Shown: positions 26,672 to 35,544 of the stretch, piece after piece
How the letters are laid out: every line of letters starts with the position of its first letter
Numbering within the stretch: the first letter of the stretch is position 1
DNA from: Pseudomonas putida
GTDB taxonomy: Bacteria; Pseudomonadota; Gammaproteobacteria; Pseudomonadales; Pseudomonadaceae
DNA length: 64,000 nt
Reading direction: 5' to 3'
Assembly: GCF_002741075.1 (NCBI RefSeq)
Contig: NZ_CP016634.1
Coordinates: 760,501-824,500 of the forward strand
Made by a program: the position numbers and the translations under genes
Notes under the pieces: generated by a model
What the model was told of the DNA's origin: nothing
The model's input: only the letters and a program-made list of their open reading frames with translations
The model's database searches: none

Positions 26672-26709
26672 CGCGCAAGGGGCCGCTGTGCGGCCCGATC
26701 GCGCAGCGC

Positions 26710-26753
26710 CTGTAGGAGCGGCCTTGCGCCGCGATGGGCTGCGCAGCAGCCCC
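26710..26753. repeat. REP-type repeat
   Basis: The segment begins CTGTAGGAGCGGCCTTGCGC and ends GGGCTGCGCAGCAGCCCC, a recognisable P. putida REP unit with an internal stem GGGCTGC / GCAGCCC. It lies between the receptor gene and the small iron-uptake protein gene, where it can stabilise the receptor mRNA. Confidence 0.7.
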
Positions 26754-26775
26754 TCATGTTTACCAGGAACCACTG

Positions 26776-27063
26776 ATGAACCCGCTCCCCCCTTGGCTGG
26801 CCATCCTTTCGCGCAGCGCCGCTGCGCTGTTGGGCGGTTATGCCTTCACCTACGCTGCCACTGCCTGCGTGGCTCGGCTGTTGCCGCTGACGCCGGGCGA
26901 TGCGGTGATCGTCGCCACGCTCGCGTCGTTCATCTTTTACACCGCTGCGATCCTCTGGGCCTTCGCCAGCCGCGACGCCCTGCGTGCCTGGGCACCTATG
27001 GTCCTCGCCATGCCGTTGGCGCTGGTAGGCTTTTGGCCCCAGGCGATGGGGTGGCTGGCATGA
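26776..27063 (+). CDS. DUF3649 iron-uptake-associated membrane protein
   Basis: A 95-residue protein with three hydrophobic segments (about 12-32, 42-64, 70-92). Its family is found next to TonB receptors and PepSY proteins. The ATG at 26776 is chosen over the upstream frame because the first hydrophobic segment then starts normally. Its end overlaps the PepSY gene by ATGA. Proposed role: inner-membrane helper in reduction or uptake of siderophore iron; biochemical activity unknown. Confidence 0.75.
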   Translation: MNPLPPWLAILSRSAAALLGGYAFTYAATACVARLLPLTPGDAVIVATLASFIFYTAAILWAFASRDALRAWAPMVLAMPLALVGFWPQAMGWLA

Positions 27064-28589
27064 AGAACAGCTTCACCCAATCCATGTCCTGGCTGCACAC
27101 TTGGGCCGGGCTGATCTTCGGCTGGTTGCTATTCGCCATTTTTGTCACTGGCACCCTGGCCGTGTTCGACAAGGAGCTCAATCACTGGATGCAGCCGGAG
27201 ATTGCAGCCAGTCACGTTTCCCAGGCCGAGGCCGCCCAGCGCGCCATCGCCTATCTGCAGGCTCATGAGCCGAATGCCGACAATTGGGGGATCAGCCTCC
27301 CGACCGAGCGCTCGCCTGGCCTGCGTGTGTCCATCGGCGACCGGCGTCATGGCGTCGGCGTGCAACTGGACCCGCAGTCCGGCGAACCCATCAGCGTGCG
27401 CGACAGCGTGGGCGGCAACTTCTTCTTCCGTTTTCACTTCACGCTGGATTTGCCGCGCAACTGGGGCATCTTCGTGGTCGGTGCGCTGGCCCTGGTGATG
27501 CTGGCGGCGCTGGTCACCGGCATCGTCATTCACAAGAAGTTCTTCAAGGAGTTCTTCACCTTCCGTCCGAACAAGGGGCAGCGCTCCTGGCTGGATTTCC
27601 ACAACGCCAGTGCGGTGCTGCTGCTCCCGTTCCACCTGATGATCACCTACACCGGGCTGGTGATCTTCATGCTCATCTACATTCCGGCCGGGGTCGATGC
27701 GTTGTTCGATGGCGACACCCGGGCGTACTTCCAGGCCCAGGGCAATACCCGCCAGGAAGCGCCGCGACGCGTGGCCAGCCAGCCAGCAGCGCTGGTCGAC
27801 ATCGCCCCGTTGCTGGCTCAGGCCCAGGTGCATTTGGGGCCGATCGGCGGACTGAACATTCGCCACCCGAACACGACCGGCGCGCGGGTCGAGATCCGCC
27901 CTGAGCTTGGCAACCGCATCGCCTTGACCAAAGGCCAGGCGATGGTCTTCGACGGGGTGAGCGGTCAACTGCTCAGCGATGTCCCTGAGCTGCGCCCGGC
28001 ATCCCTGACCCAGCGCGTAATGATTGGCCTGCATTTTGCCCAGTTCGGTGGCTACCCCATGCGCTGGTTGTATTTCATCTGTGGCGTGGTCAGTTGCGCG
28101 ATGATCGCCAGCGGCCTGGTGCTGTTCTGCGTCAAGCGTGGGCGCAAGTACGCCACGACAACGGCTGAATCCTCGGCGCACCGTTGGTATCGGCTGGCCG
28201 AGGTGTGCAACGTCGGGTTCATCAGCGGCCTGCTGTTGGCCTGCGCTGCATTGCTGTGGGCCAGCCACCTGTTGCCGGTCGAGCTGGCTCAGCGCGAAGC
28301 CTGGGAGGTGCGGGTGTTCTTTGCCAGTTGGTTGCTGGCCCTGCTGCATGCTGGCCTGCGCCCGGCCAGGCGCGCCTGGGTCGAGCAGTTGGGCATGGCA
28401 GCAGTGTTGTGCGCGGGCCTGGGCGTGCTGGGTGCGTTCGTTGGCAAGGCGGACAACCTGCGGCTGGGTGTGGAGGTGACGGGCGTGGTGCTGGGCTTGG
28501 GGCTGGCCCTGGCGGCCTTGCGCATTGCGCGCGCCACGCCGGCACCGGCCAGGGTGAAGGCAGCACGGACCGTGGAGGCCGAGGGATGA
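27060..28589 (+). CDS. PepSY-domain inner-membrane protein (PiuB-like)
   Basis: A 509-residue protein with an N-terminal helix (SWLHTWAGLIFGWLLFAIF), a periplasmic PepSY region, further helices near 145, 190 and 330, and two to four more at the C-terminus. Conserved membrane histidines such as HNASAVLLLPFHLMITY and GLHFAQFGGYP fit haem-ligating ferric-reductase-like PepSY_TM proteins used to release iron from siderophores. It is coupled by overlap to genes on both sides. Confidence 0.82.
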   Translation: MKNSFTQSMSWLHTWAGLIFGWLLFAIFVTGTLAVFDKELNHWMQPEIAASHVSQAEAAQRAIAYLQAHEPNADNWGISLPTERSPGLRVSIGDRRHGVGVQLDPQSGEPISVRDSVGGNFFFRFHFTLDLPRNWGIFVVGALALVMLAALVTGIVIHKKFFKEFFTFRPNKGQRSWLDFHNASAVLLLPFHLMITYTGLVIFMLIYIPAGVDALFDGDTRAYFQAQGNTRQEAPRRVASQPAALVDIAPLLAQAQVHLGPIGGLNIRHPNTTGARVEIRPELGNRIALTKGQAMVFDGVSGQLLSDVPELRPASLTQRVMIGLHFAQFGGYPMRWLYFICGVVSCAMIASGLVLFCVKRGRKYATTTAESSAHRWYRLAEVCNVGFISGLLLACAALLWASHLLPVELAQREAWEVRVFFASWLLALLHAGLRPARRAWVEQLGMAAVLCAGLGVLGAFVGKADNLRLGVEVTGVVLGLGLALAALRIARATPAPARVKAARTVEAEG

Positions 28590-28918
28590 CGAGCATGATC
28601 ATCGGCGCGCTGTTGTGCGCCTACGCCGGGATGGCCGGGTTGTGCCAGGGCTTGGAGCGCCATTACAAGCAGGTGTGGGCGCGCGCCTGCCCGCCTATGT
28701 TGTGTCTGGCCTTGCGGTGGGGTGGTTGGGCAGGGCTGTTGGCCAGTCTGCTGCTATGTGCCCAGGCCTGGGGCTGGGCCATGGGACCTGTGGCCTGGTT
28801 TGGCGTCATCTCGCTGGCGGCGGTGCTGCTGGTGATGCTGCTGCCTTACTGGCCACGCTTGGCGGTCAGCCTGGTAGGGCTGCTGCCGCTGTGGGGGCTG
28901 GGGCAGGTAGTTGTCTGA
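28586..28918 (+). CDS. DUF3325 small membrane protein
   Basis: A 110-residue protein with about three hydrophobic segments and the family motif AYAGMAGLCQGLERHYKQVW at the N-terminus. It occurs as the last gene of DUF3649-PepSY-DUF3325 iron clusters. The ATGA overlap with the PepSY gene defines the start at 28586. Function unknown beyond its iron-uptake context. Confidence 0.72.
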   Translation: MTSMIIGALLCAYAGMAGLCQGLERHYKQVWARACPPMLCLALRWGGWAGLLASLLLCAQAWGWAMGPVAWFGVISLAAVLLVMLLPYWPRLAVSLVGLLPLWGLGQVVV

Positions 28919-28954
28919 TAGGCTAGTTAGCCCACCTCATGACGAGAGCCTTTG

Positions 28955-29491
28955 GTGAAAGCCACGCGCCTGACCCTCATCTGCCATGCCCTGACCCCGG
29001 CCCAGAAGGTCGGGCGCTTCCCCAGTACTGACGAGCGCATTTTGCCGGTGGCTGAATGGCCCCCGCTTCCAGCCTTCATCGGCGTTCTGAGTGCGCCGGA
29101 GTACCGGGCGCAAGAGACCTGCGCAGGTCTGGGGGCCAGCCCGGTTGTCGAGCCCGCCCTGGCGGACTGCGACATGGGGGCCTGGCAAGGCATGGTGCTC
29201 AAAGCGTTGCAGGCCGAGCAGCCAGAAGCCTTGGCTCAATGGCTGCAAGACCCTCACTGTGCGCCGCATGGCGGTGAGTCCATCGCGCAGCTGTGCCAGC
29301 GCGTCGCGGTCTGGCTGGAGACGTTCGATACGCCGGGAGAATGGCTGGCAGTGACCCATCCGCTGGTGATGCGGGCGGCGATGGTGCACGTGCTTGGCTG
29401 TCCGCTGGCCGCCTTTGCGCTTATCGACGTGCCAGCGCTTTCACGCGTGCACTTGAGCCGTGCGGGGAAGTGGCGGCTGCGTTTGGTGTGA
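28955..29491 (+). CDS. Histidine-phosphatase-superfamily protein with degenerate active site
   Basis: About 178 residues with a phosphoglycerate-mutase-like fold: LTLICHALT at the N-terminus where active members have LxRHGxT, PEYRAQETC in the middle, CDMGAWQG and a second histidine in AVTHPLVMR. The nucleophile histidine is kept, but the preceding arginine is cysteine and the glycine is alanine. Phosphatase activity is therefore doubtful. The start is GTG 28955 (GAGAG six bases upstream); TTG 28952 is also possible. It follows the iron cluster by 36 bases and may be co-transcribed. Confidence 0.68.
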   Translation: MKATRLTLICHALTPAQKVGRFPSTDERILPVAEWPPLPAFIGVLSAPEYRAQETCAGLGASPVVEPALADCDMGAWQGMVLKALQAEQPEALAQWLQDPHCAPHGGESIAQLCQRVAVWLETFDTPGEWLAVTHPLVMRAAMVHVLGCPLAAFALIDVPALSRVHLSRAGKWRLRLV

Positions 29492-29497
29492 GCGCTT

Positions 29498-29515
29498 GGG
29501 GCTGCTTTGCAGCCC
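29498..29515. terminator. Bidirectional hairpin between convergent genes
   Basis: GGGCTGC / GCAGCCC with a TTT loop lies seven bases after the histidine-phosphatase gene and 35 bases beyond the stop of the convergent TauE gene. The T-run is weak in both directions. Confidence 0.45.
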
Positions 29516-29549
29516 ATTGAACGCTAGGCCAGCGCCTACAAAAAACATT

Positions 29550-30335
29550 TCAGAACGCGAGCTTGTAGCCGATCAGCAGCAGCATCCCCGCCAGGCACGG
29601 GCGCAGCAGGCGGTCAGAAATACGCCCGGTGAGGTGGCTGCCCAGGTAGATGCCCGGCAGCGAGCCGAGCAGCAGGTAGCCCAGCAACGACCAGTCCATA
29701 TTGCCCATGCCCGCATGGCCAAGGCCTGCCACCAGGGTGAGCGGTACGGCGTGGGCGATCTCGGTGCCCACCAGGCGGCGGGTGACAAGAAACGGATAAA
29801 GCAGGAACAGCGCCACGGTACCCAGGGCGCCTGCGCCGATGGAGGTCAGCGTGACCATCACGCCCAGCACCACACCCGTGAGCACGGTGAGGGTATTGAG
29901 GCTGCGGTCGCTGAGGTGGTAGTGATCGCCCGCGTGGCGGCTGGCGAAGGCTTGCAGGCGCGATTTGAACAGGATGGCCAGGGCGGTGAGGATCAACACC
30001 ACGGCCAGGCCCTGCTTGATCACCGAATTAAGCGCAGAGGTGTCGGCGTGCAAGGTGTGGAGGAACCAGAGGGTCAGCGCTGCCGCAGGCACACTGCCCA
30101 GGCTCAGCAGGCCGGTGATCTTCCAGTCGACGTTCTTGTTGCGCGCGTGCACCCAGACACCGCTGGCCTTGGTGATGGCCGCGTACAAAAGGTCAGTGCC
30201 CACGGCAGTGGCAGGGCTGATGCCGAACCAGAGCAGGATAGGGGTCATCAGCGAGCCGCCGCCCACGCCGGTCATGCCGACGATGAAACCTACAACCAGC
30301 CCCGCGATGGTGAAACCGAAAGAACCTACATCCAT
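29550..30335 (-). CDS. TauE/SafE-family sulfite or anion exporter
   Basis: A 261-residue protein with about eight hydrophobic segments. The motif FIVGMTGVGGGSLMTPILLWFG at the N-terminus and its weaker repeat GVMVTLTSIGAGALG in the second half mark the TSUP family. Members export sulfite, sulfoacetate or other small anions, often during organosulfur breakdown. No sulfur genes lie beside it. The proposed ergothioneine cassette 16 kb away would release sulfur, but a link is only speculative. Confidence 0.82.
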   Translation of the reverse strand: MDVGSFGFTIAGLVVGFIVGMTGVGGGSLMTPILLWFGISPATAVGTDLLYAAITKASGVWVHARNKNVDWKITGLLSLGSVPAAALTLWFLHTLHADTSALNSVIKQGLAVVLILTALAILFKSRLQAFASRHAGDHYHLSDRSLNTLTVLTGVVLGVMVTLTSIGAGALGTVALFLLYPFLVTRRLVGTEIAHAVPLTLVAGLGHAGMGNMDWSLLGYLLLGSLPGIYLGSHLTGRISDRLLRPCLAGMLLLIGYKLAF

Positions 30336-30476
30336 ACGCTACTCGACGCCCAAGCTTGCCCGTGATCGGATGGTTGCCAGCATAAAGGTTTTTTTATAAC
30401 CGAATAGACTTGTTCGTTATTAGGTTATAACTGGGCTGTTTTGTCCTCGTCCGGATGAATAAACCGGCGCCGCCGT

Positions 30477-30730
30477 TTATCGGTCGGTCATCACCACCCT
30501 CACATGTGCATCCCCGCCATCTTCGCTTTCAGACAGGTAGATATGCCCTACCTGGCTGTCGAAATAGGCCGTCTCTTGTGGGCCGATACTCACCGCTTCA
30601 CCCGTCTCGAACAGGATGCGTACCCGGCCACTGAGCACCAGGGCGAACTGCTGGCCAGGATGGCGGATGAAGTCGTCGAACTGGCCCCGTTCGCAGGCAA
30701 TGATGCGGGCATGGGCGGGCGTCAAGAATT
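30477..30730 (-). pseudogene. Truncated cupin domain of an XRE-type regulator
   Basis: About 85 residues with a cupin fold: a HPGQQFALVLSGRVRILF strand pair, SIGPQETAYFDSQVGHIYLS and a final VRVVMT. These match the C-terminal sensor of XRE-cupin repressors, but the N-terminal helix-turn-helix is missing. The frame formally continues to an ATG at 30788, but that part is translated hairpin DNA. The gene therefore looks cut off at about 30730 by repeat sequence. It may be inert or make a stand-alone cupin. Confidence 0.6.
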
Positions 30731-30792
30731 TCCCACCGGTACAACGCCGAGCCTGAGCTCGGCGCGGTACCGGTGGGAGCGGGTTCACCCGC
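30731..30792. repeat. Long hairpin plus REP-like palindrome after the chemoreceptor gene
   Basis: Arms of 22 bases (30731-30752 and 30757-30778, two mismatches in the middle) around a CTGA loop, followed by the palindrome GCGGGTTCACCCGC at 30779-30792, a P. putida REP core. It lies just beyond the stop of the chemoreceptor gene, where it can end or stabilise that transcript. It abuts the truncated cupin gene. Confidence 0.7.
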
Positions 30793-30804
30793 GAAGGGCG
30801 CGCC

Positions 30805-32691
30805 TCAGATCCGGAAGCTGCCCACCAGTTGCTTCAACCGCCCCGCCTGCTGGCTCAGGGCATCGCAATGGCGCAGGGTCTCGTTGAGGTTCTCCACCCC
30901 TTGCTGGTTGAGGCTGTTGATCTGGGTGATGTCCAGGTTCAGGCTCTCGACCACGGCGCTCTGCTCCTCGGTGGCGGTGGCCACCGACTGGTTCATGCCG
31001 TCAATTTCGCCGATGCGTTGGGTCACGCTGGCCAGGCGGGCGCCGGCCTGGTTGGCCACCTGCACGGTCTGCTCGCTGGACACCTGGCTTTCGTTCATGG
31101 TGTGCACCGCCTCGCGTGAACCTACCTGCAGGCTGGTGATCATGCGGTGGATCTCCTCGGCCGACTCCTGGGTGCGATGAGCCAGGTTGCGCACCTCGTC
31201 GGCCACCACGGCAAAGCCACGCCCGGCCTCGCCGGCGCGGGCGGCCTCGATGGCAGCGTTGAGCGCCAGCAGGTTGGTCTGCTGGGAAATGCCCTTGATC
31301 ACGTCGAGAATCTTGCCGATCTCGTCGGTGCTGGCGTTGAGCGTTTCGATCTGCTCGCACGACTCGCTGATCTTCTGCGAAAGCGCGGTCATGGCGTTGA
31401 TCGCATCGTCCACCACCTGACGGCCATCGTTGGCCTGGTCGCTGGCGCCGCTGGCGTGCTGCGAGGCGTCGGCGGCATTGCGGGCGATTTCCTGGGTGGC
31501 CGCGCCCAGCTGGTTGATCGCCGCGGCGACGCTGTTGGTGCGCATGCTCTGCTCCTCGGAGCCGATGATCGAGGCGTTGGAGGCGTTGACCACCTTCTCC
31601 GACAGGTCATGCACCAGGCGGGTGGCCGAGGACACCTCGCTGATCGAGGCGTGGATGCGCTCGACGAAACGGTTGAACGAGGTGGCCAGCTCACCGAACT
31701 CGTCCTTGTGCTGCACTGCCAGGCGGCGGGTCAGGTCGCCTTCGCCTTCGGCGATGTCCCGCATGGCGCGGCCCATGGTGGTCAGCGGACGCATCAGCAC
31801 CGGAATGAGCAGGCCCAGCAGGCCGGCGATGGCAGCCACGGCGATGAGCATGGCGATGATCGCCGAGGTGCGGAACTGGCCGAGCGGGGCGTAGGCCTTG
31901 TCCTTGTCGATGGACAGACCGATGTACCACTGCGCCGACGGCAGGCCTTCGACCGGGGCGAAGGAGATGATCCGATCCTGGCCATTGAGGGTGACGTCCT
32001 GCATGCCCGGTTCGACCTTCAGGCCGGCATCGGGGTAGATGTCCTTGAGGTTCTTCATCAGCTGGTCCTTGTCGGGGCTGACGATGACCTGGCCGCTGCG
32101 ATCGGCGAGGAAGGCGTGGCCGATGCCGCCGAAGTCCACGGCGTTGATGATGTCCACCAAGGTGTCCAAGCTCAGGTCGCCGCCGACCACACCCAGCAGT
32201 TCGCCGGTGCTCTTGGCCTTGACGGGCATGGCGATGGTCACCACCAGACCGCCCACCGACGCCTGGTAGGGTGGGGTCAGCAGGGTCTGGTTGGCGGTCA
32301 CCGCGGCGCTGTACCAAGGGCGTTGGCGTGGGTCGTAGCCGTCGGGCATCTTGGCGTCTGGGCGTTGGGTGAACACGCCGTTGTTCTGGCCGAAGTAGGT
32401 GAATTGGAAGGTGTTGGTGTAGGACGGTTGATCGACTAGCCCGGGCAGGGTTTCGCCAGCGCCCTGTTGGGCGATGTCCTGGGCCAGGTTTTCCAGCACC
32501 AGGATGCGCCCGGTCATCCAGTTCTGCACGCTACCGGCGGTTTGTGCGCCGGCCTGGCGCACGGACGATTCGATGTTCTGGCGGATGATGTTGCGCTGCA
32601 GGTAATCGTTGTAGAGGGTAAACAAGGCAAACGCCAATACCACGATGCCACAGGCACTGAGCAGGATCTTGTGGCGGAATTTCAGGTTCAT
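30805..32691 (-). CDS. Methyl-accepting chemotaxis protein with dCache ligand domain
   Basis: A 628-residue chemoreceptor: TM1 (about 9-30), a periplasmic dCache_1 domain (about 35-275), TM2 (about 280-302), HAMP (to about 355) and a signalling domain with the hairpin tip around [21 protein letters not shown]. The ligand pocket contains [11 protein letters not shown] and PPY, residues shared with amino-acid-sensing PctA/McpA receptors. The aspartate that usually follows PY is not evident. It probably senses amino acids or related amines and signals to CheA. The start ATG 32691 is chosen because TM1 follows directly. Confidence 0.88.
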   Translation of the reverse strand: MNLKFRHKILLSACGIVVLAFALFTLYNDYLQRNIIRQNIESSVRQAGAQTAGSVQNWMTGRILVLENLAQDIAQQGAGETLPGLVDQPSYTNTFQFTYFGQNNGVFTQRPDAKMPDGYDPRQRPWYSAAVTANQTLLTPPYQASVGGLVVTIAMPVKAKSTGELLGVVGGDLSLDTLVDIINAVDFGGIGHAFLADRSGQVIVSPDKDQLMKNLKDIYPDAGLKVEPGMQDVTLNGQDRIISFAPVEGLPSAQWYIGLSIDKDKAYAPLGQFRTSAIIAMLIAVAAIAGLLGLLIPVLMRPLTTMGRAMRDIAEGEGDLTRRLAVQHKDEFGELATSFNRFVERIHASISEVSSATRLVHDLSEKVVNASNASIIGSEEQSMRTNSVAAAINQLGAATQEIARNAADASQHASGASDQANDGRQVVDDAINAMTALSQKISESCEQIETLNASTDEIGKILDVIKGISQQTNLLALNAAIEAARAGEAGRGFAVVADEVRNLAHRTQESAEEIHRMITSLQVGSREAVHTMNESQVSSEQTVQVANQAGARLASVTQRIGEIDGMNQSVATATEEQSAVVESLNLDITQINSLNQQGVENLNETLRHCDALSQQAGRLKQLVGSFRI

Positions 32692-32837
32692 GTTTCGAGA
32701 CCTTGGACCAATGAAGGGGGGACGCCGCACGCTTGTGGCGTGATGGGCGGTACCTGTCACCTCGGTATCGGCTGGATCTCATGAAAATTGATGAACCGTC
32801 CGTCGTAGAGCTGGCGGCTTGGGTTTGCAGGAAGCGC

Positions 32838-33716
32838 TCACCGTGATGCGAGCAGCTCCACCAGGATGCGCGCGGCCTGGCCCAACGGTTGTTGCTTGAG
32901 CCAGAACACCCGTACCGGCAGTTCCAGGGCATTCTGGGTGTTGCGAAAATCCAGGCGCACCAGCCTGCCGGCAGCGAACAGCGGCGCGGCCCGCGTCAAG
33001 GGGAAGTCACCCCAGCCAAGGCCGGCTTCGACGATCTGCATGGCCAGGTCAAGGCTGTTGCAGCGCCAGTGGGTCGCGCTGATCAGTGAGCGTGGGTCGG
33101 ACAACGGCAGGTCACGGCTGCACACGAGGATTTGGCGCACGTCGAACAGGTCTTCCAGATTGTGGATGCGCCCGCTGCGCAGCGCCGGATGATGCGGCGC
33201 CAGGGTGGCGACCAGCGATTCCACCGCGATGTGCTGGAAACTGCGGCGAGGGTCGACCTGCAAACCGGCAAAGGCCATGCACAGACTGACCCGGCCGCTG
33301 TCGAGCAGGTGCAGCGCTTCTTCCTGGGGCGCGGCAAGCAGCTCGATGTCCAGCAATGGGTAGCGCTCGCTCAAGGTGGCGATGGCGCTGAGCAACCGGC
33401 GCTGGTCGATGTTCGGGACCACCGCGATGGCCAGGCGGCTCTCCAAGCCCTGGGACAACTCCAGTGCATGGGCTTGCAGCAGCCCCAGTTGCTCGGCAAT
33501 CAATCGTGCGTGAGGCTCCAGGGCACGGGCCTGGGCGGTGGGACGCGCTTCGCGGGCTCCCCGCTCGAACAACGGGTAGCCCAGCTCCGCCTCGAGATTG
33601 CCGATGGCCATGCTCACCGCCGAGGGAACCCGCTGCAAGACCCGGGCGGCGGCCGAAAAGGAGCCGCGGTCGAGCACGGTGAGAAACAGCTGGATGTTGT
33701 CGCTGGAAAAGTTCAT
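32838..33716 (-). CDS. LysR-type regulator divergent from a PACE efflux gene
   Basis: A 292-residue LysR protein: N-terminal HTH (IQLFLTVLDRGSFSAAARVL, VPSAVSMAIGNLE) and a C-terminal effector domain. It is transcribed away from the PACE transporter gene with about 100 bases between starts. PACE genes are often controlled by a divergent LysR regulator, so this one probably induces the pump in response to a cationic compound such as a polyamine. It could also read into the chemoreceptor on the same strand. Confidence 0.87.
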   Translation of the reverse strand: MNFSSDNIQLFLTVLDRGSFSAAARVLQRVPSAVSMAIGNLEAELGYPLFERGAREARPTAQARALEPHARLIAEQLGLLQAHALELSQGLESRLAIAVVPNIDQRRLLSAIATLSERYPLLDIELLAAPQEEALHLLDSGRVSLCMAFAGLQVDPRRSFQHIAVESLVATLAPHHPALRSGRIHNLEDLFDVRQILVCSRDLPLSDPRSLISATHWRCNSLDLAMQIVEAGLGWGDFPLTRAAPLFAAGRLVRLDFRNTQNALELPVRVFWLKQQPLGQAARILVELLASR

Positions 33717-33817
33717 GGGCAGCCTCCTTTCAGTAAATCTGAAAGCTGCCGACTTTTTCTGTCAAGACAATTGATTCATCCTTGCCCGACTTTGTGATAC
33801 ACCAGGGGTAGAAAAGC

Positions 33818-34246
33818 GTGCAAGGATTCAAACGAAAACTGGTCTACGTGACCTTCTATGAACTGATCGGCTTGTGCATGTCGACCCTGGGGCTGGCCTA
33901 CCTCTCCGACACCCAGGCCAGTCACACCGGGCCATTGGCGGTGATGATCACCACCATCGCGATGATCTGGAACCTGATTTTCAATACCCTGTTCGAGCGG
34001 TGGGAAAGCCGTCAGGCCAAACGCGGCCGCAGCGTGGCGCGGCGCATTGCCCATGCGGTCGGTTTCCAGTTGACCCTGATCGTGTACCTGATCCCGCTGA
34101 TCGCCTGGTGGCTGGACATGACCCTGCTCGAAGCCTTCCTGGTGGACCTGGCCTTCATTGTCCTCATTCCGTGCTACACCTTCGCCTACAACTGGGCCTT
34201 CGATCGGGTGTTCGGGTTGCCGACCTCGGCGCTGGCGACTGCCTGA
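33818..34246 (+). CDS. PACE-family multidrug/chlorhexidine efflux transporter
   Basis: A 142-residue protein made of two BTP repeats with four transmembrane helices. The family residues are visible: glutamate in the first helix (VTFYELIGL), the repeat motif MIWNLIFNTLFERWE, and in the second repeat LLEAFLVDLAFIV and CYTFAYNWAFDR. PACE proteins (AceI type) use the proton gradient to export short-chain diamines and biocides. The start is GTG 33818, with AGGGG about ten bases upstream. Confidence 0.85.
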   Translation: MQGFKRKLVYVTFYELIGLCMSTLGLAYLSDTQASHTGPLAVMITTIAMIWNLIFNTLFERWESRQAKRGRSVARRIAHAVGFQLTLIVYLIPLIAWWLDMTLLEAFLVDLAFIVLIPCYTFAYNWAFDRVFGLPTSALATA

Positions 34247-34259
34247 AGGAGCGATCGCG

Positions 34260-35330
34260 TCAGGGCGGCAGGCGAATCAGCAGAGGTTCCTGCTGCTGCA
34301 TCGGCGCCTGCTCCTGCCGCTCCTGCCGCTCCTGCGGCTTCGGGGTGCTGGCCAGCAGACTGTCCTCGACTTGGCCGGAGAGATAGTACACGCCAGACAT
34401 CGCGCCACTCTGGCGATTCTCCATCAGATCGCGCCACTCCTCGTTCAGTGCCACATTCAAGATCACCCGCAGTTGCTCGACCATCTGCGGGTGGTCCTGA
34501 TCGTGGGTGACCATGCCATAGCCGGCTGCCGCCAGGGAAATCAAGGTCCCGGCCGCCTTGCCCACTGCTGCGGCGACGGCGCTGGCGATGCCCCGTGGCG
34601 CCAGGGTGGCGCCCAGTTTTTCGCTGGCCCGGTTGGCCACCGAGGACAACCCGGCTTCGGTTTGTCCGGGCGCCTTGGCGGCTTGCTGGTGCAAGTGCTG
34701 ACGCAGCGCCTGCCAGGCGGGTTGCTGATCCAGGGATTGGGCCCTGAGCAACTGATAGAGGGTGGCATCGCGCGCAGGCGGTGGCCCCAGGGCAATGATC
34801 TTGATGCGATTCAGTCGCTGGCTGACCTGGTCGGGCGGGGCGTTGTAGCGCTGGATGATGGTCGGCAGTTGCTGGCCGAACAACTGCACGTACAGCTCGC
34901 TGGCCCGGTCGCGGATTCCTTCGGGGTTGATTTGCTCGGCGACAGGTTCAATCACCCGCTTGTGGTACTGCTCCTGCAGGTACATCGCCAGGCGTCGCTC
35001 GGGCGGTTCGGCATTGTCGCCGCTGTTCATCTTGTACCAGGCGACTTTAAGCGTCAGCCATTGCTGGGTCCAATAGCCGGTGAACCAAGGGATGAAATCG
35101 CTTTCGGTGCGCTGCTGCACCTGATCTTTCCAGACCCGCATCGAACGCCTTGCATAGTCATTGGCCGAGCCGGTGGCGGCGACCGAGGCTTCGATCAGTT
35201 CCTGGTCGATACGTTGCCAGAGGGCTGGCGTCATGGTGACGGGCGGTGGCGGGGCAGGGGGGCGCTTGCCCGCGCATCCGGCGAAGGTCAGCAGCAGGCA
35301 CGACAGCAGGAGCAGGGTACGCGTGTTCAC
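34260..35330 (-). CDS. Uncharacterised lipoprotein
   Basis: A 356-residue protein with a clear lipoprotein signal: MNTRTLLLLSCLLLTFAGC, with the lipid-anchored Cys19. A Pro-rich stretch (PPAPPPP) follows the cysteine. The body is mostly helical, with one Ala/Gly-rich hydrophobic stretch near residues 245-268 (GIASAVAAAVGKAAG) that may insert in a membrane. The C-terminus is Gln/Glu-rich (QERQERQEQAP). No enzyme motif is seen. Probably anchored in the outer membrane. It is convergent with the PACE gene, 13 bases away. Confidence 0.75.
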   Translation of the reverse strand: MNTRTLLLLSCLLLTFAGCAGKRPPAPPPPVTMTPALWQRIDQELIEASVAATGSANDYARRSMRVWKDQVQQRTESDFIPWFTGYWTQQWLTLKVAWYKMNSGDNAEPPERRLAMYLQEQYHKRVIEPVAEQINPEGIRDRASELYVQLFGQQLPTIIQRYNAPPDQVSQRLNRIKIIALGPPPARDATLYQLLRAQSLDQQPAWQALRQHLHQQAAKAPGQTEAGLSSVANRASEKLGATLAPRGIASAVAAAVGKAAGTLISLAAAGYGMVTHDQDHPQMVEQLRVILNVALNEEWRDLMENRQSGAMSGVYYLSGQVEDSLLASTPKPQERQERQEQAPMQQQEPLLIRLPP

Positions 35331-35439
35331 GCGGCTGGCCTTCCTGGGAAAAGGCGGGGTGGTTACAGCAGTATAGGCAGGGGCAACCAGGGGCTGGCGT
35401 GCAGTCCATCGCGCACGTCTGTAATGATGGGAGCGGGTT

Positions 35440-35481
35440 GTCTTGCGGGGCTGCGCCTAAAACGGTGGAGCCCCGCAAGAC
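35440..35481. terminator. Stem-loop between the GntR gene and the lipoprotein gene
   Basis: A perfect 13-base inverted repeat GTCTTGCGGGGCT / AGCCCCGCAAGAC with a 16-base loop lies downstream of the first GntR gene. A second short stem GGGCC / GGCCC follows. No gene is seen in 35331-35544. Confidence 0.55.
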
Positions 35482-35544
35482 TAAAAGGGCCACTTTGCGG
35501 CCCATCGCAGGCTCCGCCAGCTCCCTCGACGCAAGCTGCGAACG

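Noticed and set aside
30731..30788. N-terminus of the cupin protein as read from ATG 30788
   Set aside because: These residues are translated from a hairpin and REP core, not from protein-coding sequence.
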